64,000 nt of DNA from Ilex aquifolium (lineage: Eukaryota; Streptophyta; Magnoliopsida; Aquifoliales; Aquifoliaceae), in the NCBI GenBank assembly GCA_951799425.1, contig OX637396.1, positions 39,175,901-39,239,900 on the forward strand. Reading direction: 5' to 3'. Below, piece by piece: positions 47,301 through 57,785 of the stretch (the first letter of the stretch is position 1; each line of letters starts with the position of its first letter). The position numbers and the translations under genes are program-made. The notes beneath the pieces are model-generated. The model was not told where the DNA came from and ran no database searches. It worked only from the letters and a program-made list of their open reading frames with translations.

Positions 47301-50300
47301 TTTAATTTTAATTTTGTCAAGGAACAGCTTTAAAATTTGCAAGTATTAGTTTTTGTGGTGACCTTTTATTCACAAAATGGCATTTTGAGAAATATGCTGA
47401 CTTCTATTTTCCTATCTTTTTCGGGTAGGGCATTGTTAGAGGAAAGCTGGATCAGGTGCGAAGATGCTTTGAGGTCTGAACTTGTTGCTTCATTTTGCTT
47501 TAATTCATCTGTTTATTTTTAATTTTTTGATTTCTGGTGAAATATTAGTGAGTTTGATCCTTGTAACTGTTACACAATCTGATGGTTATGTGAACTTGTA
47601 GGTGCAATTTGCAGCAGGGAGGGATCTTAGACCAGGACAACTTGGGAGTATGATACATACACTAACAAATTGGTAACGTCTCTGGTTTAAACAGTATTCA
47701 AATATATTTTGTGCGTATAGGTTGGTGAGCCAATGATTGTTTGTTGGGGAGAGATCCTGTACAATCAGGATTGCTGCTCCTAAAGGCAATTTATAATTGG
47801 TGATTTAAGCTTGTAAAATCTGATTCATGCAAAACTAGCTGTATCTGTGCAAATTACATTGCTTCTGTAATTTTTATTTTCCTTTCTTTTATAATTGGGT
47901 TCTTAATTTTTCCCTTGTGATTGCTAGCTGATGTCTTCAAATTAGTTGGTTGTCATTATACTTGGGTCACTGAAATGTATGGTGCTTATGTGGAACTTAA
48001 TTGTTTGTATTTATGTTTATTTTTTGGACTAATACAAGTTTTTTGCGACTCTTATCTCCTTTGACAAGGACTATAGTATTAGATGGCAGTAGAAAAGTAT
48101 GAAATGCTGTGAGGCGCAATCTGATGGTTCTACTTCAATTATAGGATTTTATATGACTTCAACTGATCCTTTTTATGTATGAAGGGCTGTATCCAGTTTT
48201 TTCCCTTGAAAGCTTGGACCAAAAAACTGTTGTTGATGTGAAAAACGTTGTTTAGGGATTGATGGGCTGAAGTTGAGAAGTGATAAATTTGAGGTGTGAT
48301 TCTTTTATTGGAAGTTGAGTCAAAATTTCACTGTAGATGGTGCTGAAGATGTATATCAGGTGCAAGAACTGTGGATTCTGATTTTCCATCGTGGCCGGGA
48401 TCAATTATGGATATATTGCTCTAATTTAGCCAGGTGGTTGGATGGAGAGGAGGAAGGGGGTAGTGTGGTAAGTGGCTTCAGAACACCTATTTTGGTGCAT
48501 ATGAGAAGGGAGGAGTGGGAGATAGGTTGTGGAGCCTCAGTTGAATAGGCCAATGCATGTCTAGTGAACTTTATTTCACTTGGTCTATTTGTATGGGATT
48601 TTTTTTCCTTCATCCAATTTAATTTTTATGTAATTATCTTGAGTTAGGTTTGGTTCATGCTGTGCATTGGCACGTCATTTATATAACCGTCTCTCCATGA
48701 ACTTTTAAAATTTTATGTAGGTTGTTGTTTAAAGTTTGGGCAATAGCAGTTATCTAAAAAGACTGGCATGCAATGGATTGTTGTTTGAGGTATTGTAGCT
48801 GGACCACAGGATAAATGTTTAAGCTGCCTACCTAATTGGATGACCTGTGTCATTATGCCTAACAAAAAGCACACTTAACACTTCATATTGCCTGCCAGAA
48901 CAATCTTTACATTGCTTTATTATACCAAGAACTGCTTGTATTTTTTCCTATGTCTCCGAGATCATTCCAAAATTCCTGAGTGACAGCATTATGAGTCAAA
49001 CCATTGTCTTGATCTGAGTTGCACTGGCAGCAAAGCTGTGGCAAGCCATTGGGCTAGAATTTAGCTGTGTTAAAGGTTTAAGAGAGTTTGCTGGATCAGA
49101 AGGCTTACTTAATTGACCTAGCAAATGGTTCTATTGGCAATTTCATCTGTTTGTTAAAAAAACTAAATGGCAATTTCCTTCATGGTTTGGTATTGTTGTG
49201 AATATTGCGATTCTGAACTTGTCAACAAGTCCTGCGACATTGTGTCAACTTCCTCTCCTCTTTCTCAATTTTTGACTGAACAAATCTCTTGCAAGTTAGC
49301 CTTGATTTATCCGAAGGTTGTACTTGCTGGATAAAACTTGGACATACTAAGCATCTCGAGATCCAGATACCATCTTGACTAACAAGAGAAAGGCAGGAGG
49401 AAGGCTTTCTATATGCTTGTATATTTTCTGCAGTCTCCCTTGAGGATATTGCGTCTGGTGTCTGTCTGTCTAATATTTATTTGTCTCGTGTGAAATGTAG
49501 GTTAGCTACTTCAGAAAATCTTCTTATATCAATTCAAGAGAAGATAAAGTGGGCAGATACCATGAGTGAAATGGATAAGAAACATCAAAAGGAAGTTGAA
49601 GAAAGGGTGGAAGAGGTGAAGAAGTCCCTTACCCTCAAGGTCAGTTTGAATGGTTTTCTTCTATGTAACTTTTTTTCTTGTCTTTTTGCAACAAATTAAT
49701 TCCTTTCAGTCTACCTATAAAGTACAAATTTTTTGAGTGGTTACACTATTTGTGGAGATATTATTCTCATATTTTCTGTTATATGGCAGACACAGTTGCA
49801 TCTATGCTCTCAGTGTTAACTAAGAACGTTGAGTTATAAGTGGCATCATATTCAACACATCTTACATCCAATGACGATGACATCGTTATGTTAGGTTGTT
49901 AGAGATACATATACCTTCGTAGTAGGATTTTAACAAATAAAACCACAGTGAACAAAGAGAAAAATGAGTCTTTACAGGTATCATTTGCAAGTATTGTAAA
50001 GATTTGGTTCAAGATGTTCTTCACAATTCAATTTGGAAAGCTAAATTGATTCATTTGCAATGCTAAACATAGTCAGTACTCAGTAAACAATATGATCTCC
50101 ATTGACTTCCAAACCCCCTGTGCTTGCCTGTGTCCCCACCCAAGTCAATAGTTTTGCCCGACTCTACAATAGCTTTTCTCTAAAGTGAAAATAAATTAGC
50201 GAGTTTGGCTTGTAATTGCCATGTAATGTATCGTGATCTGCTCATTTGGAATCTCTTGTTGTTTGGTTTTATGACGTCGAATTTGTAAAAACAAGCATCT

Positions 50301-51213
50301 ATTGAAGTGCTGGGATATGTTGGTCGATGTGTCTTACTTACATTGTGGCAGAAGTTACACACTGTAAGCAGGCCGATGTTGACTTCCGAGGCCATGAGGA
50401 GATCTACTCTGAACATGGTGGAGTGATGGACTACGAGGAAGACCGAACCCGATCGAAGAGGTAATCATAAGGTTCCACTCTTGTGTTGTACCACCACAAT
50501 GTCTGGTAATACTGCTTTTACAATCCTTTCACTCCTTATTTGGTTAACATTTGTGATAGATTGGGATCCTTCCTCTGGCAAAACAATGCTAGATAGCGAC
50601 ATTAGCAATATGTTTTTTGTTTAAGTCCTACGTTGACTCTTATATTTAACATTATCAACTTAACTGTCCAAATTGTAGATTTTTCCCCAAAATAATCAAG
50701 GTATTGTATTGTTAAAATGGAATGGAAGGATAGCCAGCTATACATTGAGAATGAATTGAATGACAATCAAGGATCAAAATTTAGTTTCGGTAAATTTTTT
50801 CAGTCACCTAGGAAACAAAAATGTTTCGACGTGTTTCGAAAATGTCTCGGAAACAGAATGAAAAAAATAAAAAATTTAAGAATTAGTTTTCCAAAACATT
50901 AGTCGAAATATACCAAAGTTGAAATACCTTGAAACATTCCGAAACAATTGTGCAAATGCATTGAAACATTACAAAATATCTCGAAATATTATGAAACACT
51001 TCGAAGTATTAGAATTCTGACCACTGATTCGTTTCGATCTCCTTGAAAACAGAAACGTTTTGATCATTTCGAAATGAAATTTTGATCCTTGATGACAATT
51101 AACAAGCGGGTCGTGTTTCTGAAGAACCTACACAATAACATGAACTGAGTCCGGAATTTCAGTCTACACCCGTCTTTTTTTGACATTGCAGGAGACGGCA
51201 TCCAATAGGTTGA
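44325..51213 (+). CDS. CSN7: COP9 signalosome complex subunit 7
   Basis: Nine exons: 44325-44483, 45579-45654, 46107-46195, 46959-47048, 47429-47473, 47602-47672, 49501-49639, 50372-50460 and 51192-51213. The joined frame is 259 aa, matching the usual length. It starts [19 protein letters not shown]. The PCI domain covers roughly residues 20-165, with [20 protein letters not shown] and [20 protein letters not shown], then [21 protein letters not shown] helical tail follows ([20 protein letters not shown]), then an acidic/basic end. CSN7 is a PCI-type subunit of the complex that removes NEDD8 from cullins; in Arabidopsis it is FUS5, needed to repress photomorphogenesis. The last exon codes for only seven residues. 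Intron retention there would stop one codon after the junction. A hAT MITE sits in that last intron. Confidence 0.95.
50768..51091. mobile_element. hAT MITE in the last intron of CSN7
   Basis: Inverted ends CAAGGATCAAAATTT (left) and its exact reverse complement (right) are flanked by a perfect 8-bp duplication ATGACAAT (50760-50767, 51092-51099). The interior is full of GAAACATTCCGAAAC / CGAAACGTTT words. It ends about 100 bp before the final 22-nt exon. A relative lies in the kinase intron at 19544-19791. Confidence 0.85.
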
Positions 51214-52249
51214 AGCAGCACAGCGAAAGAGGTCATAGTATCGGTTGCCAGCCAATTGGCCAGTTTTTTGTTCGTGCCATTCCAACACACAACATGATTG
51301 CTGCTTCTTGAGACTGTCAGCTCTTTGAAATTGAAGCTTTCAGTCGCCATTAGACTCCAATGTGTGACAGTGTTAGCTTGTATTGAACCCCATTCTTATC
51401 CCTTTTGAGTTGACAAGAACAAGATCAGATTTGGTGATGCGGCTAAAGTCATTTACAGAGCTGTTACATTACTGTTTATTTCATTTAATGTGCTTCAATT
51501 AAGGAAATATCTGTTCCTCCAGCCTATTGAAGTTAGTTTCAAATGGTTATACTTCAAGAACTTCATTGATCCTATTGTATTCTATTTGAATTTGGTGTTG
51601 TTATTGGCCACTGTTTTGCTATCAGTGTCACTGTCTTCTATATATCACCTCAAGTATTACATGGTGGTGTACTGGTGTGTAGGTATTCCTTATCTTCTTT
51701 GTTTGATATGGAAAAAAGACCAGGCGAAATGAAGTGGAAGGGGGAAAGGTAGGGGTGGAGAGAATTTCTTTTTGTTGTTGGAAAGGAGAGGGAAAAGAAA
51801 GGTGGAATAGAACCAGTGCTTTTTGCCCGCCAAAACTTTTTTTTTTGGCTGTCTAAAAAAGGGACGGAGGCAAAAGAGAGCGTTCAGATATCATTTTAAT
51901 AGGTCCCATTGGTGGGATTGTGAGACATCTGATCGCACTTGTTATTTCTCTCGGGAATGAACCTAGTTAGGTTAGTATATCGGTCAATCACTGAGTCGTA
52001 ATGTAAATTTCAAGACTCAAACTGAAACTTTTAAATTCAGGATGGGAAGTTCGGTCAGTATCTCATTGGACCATTTCACTCGGTGGTGCCTGCCAAAACT
52101 TGATAGAACACTCCTGTGCTCAACAAAAAATGAGAATTGTTCTCAGTTCCCTTGGCTTTTCCCTCGGATATGAAGCCGTATCAACAAAGGGTCCTATGCC
52201 CGCTCTTCCCCCTGTAATTATGTTTGTGATTCCACGGTGCTGACTTTAG
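51214..52249 (+). other. CSN7 3' region and intergenic DNA
   Basis: Should include the CSN7 3' UTR, with the end not determined. An 80-codon frame at 51490-51732 is hydrophobic but has no recognisable family and lies where a 3' UTR or intergenic DNA is expected. No gene called. Confidence 0.4.
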
Positions 52250-52741
52250 TATTGTTTGGTTAGCAAGAAAAAGGTGATGGAAAGAAAAGTGAAGTAAAAA
52301 AAAAAAAACATATATTTTCATATTTGTATTTGGTTGGCATGAAATTTTTTTGAGAAAGTTACTAGAAAATTGTTCTAATTGTCTAAATTTTCCTTAATTA
52401 GGTTAAATCGGTCTAAAAAAAAATATATGTATTATAATTAAAAATTAATTTTTTTTTAAAAATTTGCTCCTAACCTATTTTTCGGACAATGATCGATTCG
52501 AACACAAATCTTTAAACTAAATTCTATGGTTAGCCAAATTTGTATTAATTTTTTTTAAAAAAAATTAATAACTAATTGAATATTTTAAGAAAAATAAGGG
52601 TAAAATAAGAAGTTAGGTCATTGATAACAACTTTCGTCTGTTTTTTGTAAAAAAAATAAGTTGGTTAGTTGTGAGAAAATCTAAACATGCAAAAAAAAAA
52701 AAAAATTCTATAATTTTTCATTTCATGCTAATCAAACACAT
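52250..52741. mobile_element. Possible TIR element with TTGTTTGGTTAGCA ends
   Basis: TATTGTTTGGTTAGCAAGAA at the left faces TATGTGTTTGATTAGCATGA (right end reverse complemented). The interior is AT-rich and includes another GGTTGGCATGAAATTT word. The boundaries are approximate and no duplication was confirmed. Confidence 0.4.
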
Positions 52742-53092
52742 AAAAAATTCAAAAATTTTCATTTTTTTACCATTATCCTGTTAAACTAACGGACCCGTAA
52801 GTCCAAATTAGGAAAAGGAAAATATGTTGATTACACCGACAATATTACATTAGATGATAGTTTTGTACATTGGGTATAACTTTTTAAAAGTACTTTCATT
52901 GTTTTGTCTTGCAATAACTTTTTATTTTTTAAAGTAAATAAAACATGACACTGAATTGTTTTGTGGAAGTTCAGAATGGCAAACCACACTGCTGCAATCG
53001 ATTTTCTTCATGCTGCTATCAATTCTCTATTAATTTACCAAGAAACCGGATTCCGAAAATGAATACTCACTCTCAACTGTGTTAAATTATTG

Positions 53093-53589
53093 GGGTTAAT
53101 TGCACTGGAGGTCCCCGAAATATAGAGTTTCTCTTATTTTTATCCTCCATATTTTAATTGTATGATTTTGGTTCTTGAAGTATTGAATATGTTTCTACGT
53201 AGTTCTTCAAACAGACAACATCCAAATTGCTAATGATTTTTTGTCATAAACTTGTCACATGATATCTCAATATAGGCAAAAAATAATTTGGGTAGCTCTT
53301 GACCAAAATTTGGATAACTCATAATAAAAACTGTGTAATTTGGGAAGCTCTTTGACCAAAATTTTGGTAGAAATTTAGTCAAAAATTATTCAAATTATTT
53401 TTTTGCCCATATTTAAGTATTACGTGACAAATTTATAATAAAAAATCGCTAACAAACTGGACGTTGTCTGTTTGAGGGACCACATAAAAATATATTCAAT
53501 ATTTCAGGGACAAAAATAATACAATTGAAATATTGGAGATTAAAATGAGACGAATATCATACTTCAGGGACTTCCAGTGTAGTTAATCC
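53093..53589. mobile_element. MULE-like foldback element
   Basis: The ends GGGTTAATTGCACTGGAGGT and (reverse complement) GGATTAACTACACTGGAAGT are inverted. The arms extend about 230 bp on each side (for example ATCCAAATTGCTAATGATTT pairs with inverted AAAATCGCTAACAAACTGGA). The 9-bp flanks AAATTATTG / AAATTTTCG match 7 of 9. The whole element can form one long hairpin and is non-coding. Confidence 0.75.
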
Positions 53590-53689
53590 AAATTTTCGAA
53601 GGAATGTGCCAATCCACGTTAGAGGAAAAGACCAAGCTCGAAAAATAAATATGTAAACACAAACACTGCCTAACAAGTAACAACTACTC

Positions 53690-53862
53690 GTCCAAGGGTC
53701 AGACAATGCCCTGGTCCACCACCCCGATGGGTGATTTGGATTTCAAGAGTTCGAATCGTAAAAACAGTCTCTCTATTTATAGAGATAAGACTAAGTATAT
53801 CTAACCCTCCATACGCTCTGCAATAACAGGAGTCTCGTACATTGGATTCGCTCTTTACCCAA
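53690..53862 (+). repeat. tRNA-type SINE remnant, possibly Au-like
   Basis: A B-box-like AGAGTTCGAATCGT lies about 50 bp after a possible A-box region. The 3' part GGAGTCTCGTACATTGGATT followed by CTCTTTACCC resembles the 3' end of plant Au SINEs from memory. No target duplication resolved. Confidence 0.45.
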
Positions 53863-54495
53863 AGTTTCAAATTTGAATTGATTTTGTTTTTTTTTTTCCG
53901 ACAGAATTTATAAAAAAAAAAATCCAAATATTTACAATTCTTCCAACTTTTCACAGCTATATATTATACTATGCAAATCACCTTGTGTACTGGCATGATA
54001 ATGCCCAATGATCTCAGCTGTTTACTTGGTAACAATGTATGACCATTTAAATATTCTTTCCTCTATGTTTTCGTCCATTTCAAAGTTCTTGTAGTTGTTG
54101 TCAGTGTCACAGTTTTCGAAATACATGTTTGGATGGTTTTGGAGTGAGATATAGGATTAGTTTTATCAAATTTTTTCAAACTCAATTCTTACATTTGTAT
54201 ACATGGGATCATATATAAATCCTATCTATAGTAAGTAATATATACAAATGTGGGACCTACGAATTTATCACCATTATCGACACACATTTATTTTATAAAT
54301 AATTATATTATCCATTGACCAATCCAATCTATACTCATGTCTGTTTAATTACATAGAGGAGTAATTGGGGGTTGAGATGTGATTTGATAGATATGATATT
54401 TTATTAGGGATAGAAGAGTCATTTAACGTATTTAGTCGAGGTTAAGATATATAAAACCCACCCCCTTGGGTTTGTCCAACCCCATGCCTATGGAT
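53863..54495. other. Intergenic DNA
   Basis: No gene recognised. The segment from 54120 on has GTTTGGATGGTTTTGGA-like words resembling TIR element ends, without a confirmed partner. Confidence 0.35.
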
Positions 54496-54967
54496 TTAGA
54501 GCTTGTTTGGATGAATTTTGAGAAGGAGTTTGAATTGGCTTCTTCAACCTTTTTCAAACTCAAAACCGTCTTTGCAAAGATGAGATTCAACATTCAATCC
54601 GGTCCATACCCATATTTAATATGCAACACATACACATGTAGGACTCACGGATATATCATAATTATTAACAACTATTTGTTCTATAAATGACTATTTTATC
54701 CTTGATCAATTTAATTCATACTCATGTTAAGGGATACAATTGTCTTTTGGATCCTTAACCCTTTACCGATCTTCCCAAACCCACCATCCCCCTAGGTTTG
54801 ACGAAACTTATGATCATGGGTTTAATCTTCGGACCAGTTACGGGCCGGGTTTGAAAACTCGAGACTGAATTTTTCAAACAAACATGGGATTTATGGGAAC
54901 TTTGAACTATTTTTCCCAAACCCATCTTGTCAAACCTCTCATACCCCAATACCAAACAACCCCTTAA
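54496..54967. mobile_element. Possible TIR element with TTTAGAGCTTGTTTGG ends
   Basis: TTTAGAGCTTGTTTGGATGA at the left faces TTAAGGGGTTGTTTGGTATT (right end reverse complemented). A similar inward-facing end lies at about 55080-55110 (CAAACAGGCCTTTAG). The set may be two overlapping copies. No target duplication was fixed. Confidence 0.4.
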
Positions 54968-55890
54968 TACACTGGGCTATTTACGAACCAAGATATGAAT
55001 CCCGGATTTAAAGAGTGCTAATCAAACACGGAATAATGGGTCTATCAGACTATTTTTTTTAAACCCCATTCCAAACCTCCAAAGCCGATAAACAAACAGG
55101 CCTTTAGAGTTTAATATGAATTAATGGATGATCTTTGTTATCATCGTTTATAAAAAAACAGATATGCATTGTGTTGTAACCGAGGACGTGCCTGGAGGTT
55201 AAATTGATTTGCTTGTAGTTTATTATCACAACAAAAAGTTTCTAATTTGGGAAATCACTTGTTCTAGATATAGAAGTGACCTTTCCAGTTTCCACACCTC
55301 GGTGACTTCGTATATCTGACAATCCAATAAATTTTATAATGACAGAAGACTCGTGTGATGAATTTTTGTTTATATATAATAACATTGGGGGTGTATGGAT
55401 TGTCAGATATGGATTGAAAAGAAAAGTATGTGGCCCCTAAATATCCCATGCTTGGGTAGTCCAATATGCGACTGAAAACCAACGAATGACGAATGTTTTT
55501 CCTTGTTTGAATTTTATTTAAATATGAACTTGTTGAGTCGATTCACTTACACGTTTTACTTTTATTTCTATATTGAGAGTTATTTCGGTAATACTATGTC
55601 AGCATTGTTACGTGATATTAATCAACTTATAATGTGTAAACAAGTAAGGAAATAGATCTCACACAAACCAATAATTATCCACTCTTCTTCGAGTAAATAT
55701 TCAATACAACAGTGATGTCATGCCAGCTTGTCACATGATATCACCAATCAATAATAAACACCAAATGAATATGATGAACTCCAATTAAATAGTTATTAAC
55801 TTACATTAAATATAATTTATACATGATATAAAACCAACGAATCACAGGTGTTTTTCCTTATGAGATTCATCTACATGTCTTGGTTTTATC
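54968..55890. other. Intergenic DNA
   Basis: AT-rich DNA. No gene, RNA gene or bounded element recognised. Confidence 0.4.
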
Positions 55891-56160
55891 GAATTTGACT
55901 ATGGTACTGAAAAAAAAATTCGGTACCATATCTCTATTTACCACATTTATGGGTCTTTTTACCACTTATTGTGGTATCCAAAAAATGATAAAAATAGTTA
56001 CCACAATAATAATAAAAATATTCACAAATGTTGTAAAAAAATTCACAAATATGGTAAAAATACCCACAAAAATAATAAATCACATAGAAAAATGATAAAT
56101 TTTTTAGTTATAAAATAGCTCACAAAAATTATAAAAAAACCCATTAAAATGATAAAAATT
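55891..56160. mobile_element. MULE-like MITE, (G)GACTTGACTA family, truncated copy 3
   Basis: It begins TTTGACTATGGTACTGAAAA and continues with TTCGGTACCATATCTCTATTTACCAC, as in copies 1 and 2. The interior words (TTACCACAA, GTAAAAATACCCAC) match. The right terminus is missing; the sequence runs into the Stowaway element at 56173. Confidence 0.6.
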
Positions 56161-56329
56161 AGAAGTATATTACTCCCTCCGTTCCTAAATATCTGTCGTT
56201 TAATGAAACCAAAGCACAATTAATATTTTTTCTTCCAAATTTACCCTTAACTCTTCAATGTATTAGATTAGGTGTAGGTTAAGTGCCTTTCATATTCTTT
56301 TCCTTCCTAATACGTATTATATAAGAGTA

Positions 56330-57068
56330 CTAGTTATTGCCTGTGCCTGAAGGCACAGAGTAATAAAAAATGGTAAACAATAAACATATTTGTATTCATA
56401 TTCAAAATCAAATCACAAACATAGAGGAGAGATAAATGAATTTAAGCATCGGTTGTAGTGGGGGTGAGATGTGGTGGTGGTAGGAGACGGTGATGGTTGT
56501 GGTGGGTGGCAATGACCGTGGTAGCGGCGGCGATGACATCGGTGGCGACGGCGTGGTGGTGGTGGCAGGGGCGGTGGTGGTGGCGGCGGCGGCGGCGGCG
56601 GCAGTGGTGGCGGCGACAGTGGTGGTGGTGGCGGGCATGACGGCGACAGTGGTGGCGGTGGTAGTCGTGGTGGTGGCGGCGACAGTGGTGGTAGAGGTAG
56701 ATGGTGGCGGTGGTGACGCTGGTGGTGGCGGTGGTGGTGACGGTGGCGGCAGTGGTGGTGACGGTGGTGGCGGCGGTGGTGGTAGAGGTAGTGGTGGTGC
56801 GGGTGGTGATGGTAGAGGTATTGGTGGAACGGTTTCAAACACTATTTTTTTTTTTAAAGTACTTATGAAAAATAATTGTTAGAAGTACTTTTAAAAAGTC
56901 ACTCCAAACACACCTTTAGGGGTCTATTTTTCCTATTAAATTTAGAGTGTTAATATTAGCCGTTAGATTAACTTTAAAGTAAAATTTAAAGCGATCTGAA
57001 CCGCGAAAAGCAAAAGTCATTTTGTTTATCTTTTGAAATTTGAATTGTAAGCTACTTTATTATATAGA
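56330..57068 (-). mobile_element. Helitron, non-autonomous, copy B (CCACCG core)
   Basis: Read on the minus strand it starts TCTATATAATAAAGTAGC after a host A. It ends with a perfect 8-bp-stem hairpin (CTGTGCCT TC AGGCACAG, 56341-56358), 11 nt, then CTAG followed by host T. There is no target duplication, and it sits between A and T of the Stowaway element. All of these are Helitron rules. No Rep/helicase is encoded. The core at about 56460-56830 is CCA/CCG triplets. Confidence 0.92.
56460..56830. repeat. GGT/GGC triplet core of Helitron B
   Basis: About 370 bp of degenerate triplets, twice the length of the core in copy A. Several long frames on both strands (Pro-, His-, Gly/Val-rich) are artefacts of the repeat. 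Confidence 0.85.
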
Positions 57069-57176
57069 TTTTAGTCTTGTGCAATTATTTTTTACTCATA
57101 TTAGAACTATTTAATAACTTCCTTAATCCCTGTGCAAAAAACTTTAAACAACAGATATTTATGAACGGCGGGAGTA

Positions 57177-57785
57177 CTAAAATTAAAATTATTACTTTGA
57201 TATTATAATCAAATCCGGTCGAGAGTTATTCCGCATATTGCTTGACATAAAAGCAGAGAGGGACATGAGAGGTTAGTGTATATCATCAATGTACGGTACG
57301 GAAGCGCACTACATAGTACGATACGGGTTCGTTGGATCCAAAGGCTTTCGTCGAATGGCGGCAACTAACAAACATTTAAAATTCCCAGTTTGTAACGCTC
57401 TTCAACGTAAGCAGGCGATGCGTCCCAAAGATTTCTGCATTTGTCTTCTTCTTCTTCTTCATGGACTCTTCTCCTTCTTCGCGGCCATGGAACCTCCACT
57501 CCCCTTCCTATTTATTCTCTCTCACGATCACTCTCTCTATCTATCTTTCTCTCCATTTTTTTATTTCATGTTGAAGGATTGAAATTTTCGACTTAGGTAA
57601 GCATTTGCCGTGCCATTTTGCTTTACTTTCTTTGCTTGGATCAAATGGTGTTTGTTAGATCTGCAAACATTGAATGCCAGTAGTGAAAAACATAGGAACG
57701 CGTGAATTAATATAAGACTATTAATATGCAGATTGTTTGCAGGAAGCTTGCTTGGTGGAGAGTTGAAGTTGAAGAAGATCCAAAT
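57177..57785 (+). promoter_or_regulatory. Promoter, leader exon and leader intron of the H+-ATPase gene
   Basis: A C/T-rich leader with TTCTTCTTC and CTCTCTCTATCT runs from roughly 57430 to the donor TTAG|GTAAGC (exon end 57596). The acceptor TTTGCAG at 57736-57742 opens a second leader segment (57743-57785) before the ATG. An upstream ATG frame of 97 codons (57289-57582) lies in the leader region and could act as a uORF if transcribed. Plant H+-ATPase genes often have leader introns and uORFs. Confidence 0.5.

Larger units (their letters stand above)
56173..57174. mobile_element. Stowaway (Tc1/mariner-type) MITE split by a Helitron
   Basis: Ends CTCCCTCCGTTCCTAAATAT and (reverse complement) CTCCCGCCGTTCATAAATAT are the Stowaway consensus, with TA on both sides (56171-56172, 57175-57176). 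Removing the Helitron at 56330-57068 leaves 263 bp, the normal Stowaway size, so the Helitron inserted later. Confidence 0.9.

Noticed and set aside
51490..51732. 80-codon hydrophobic frame after CSN7
   Set aside because: Lies in the expected 3' region, with no splice partner or family; treated as chance.
56408..56882. Long Pro-, His- and Gly/Val-rich open frames on both strands
   Set aside because: They arise from the CCACCG triplet core of a Helitron; several overlapping frames are open at once and none has a domain.
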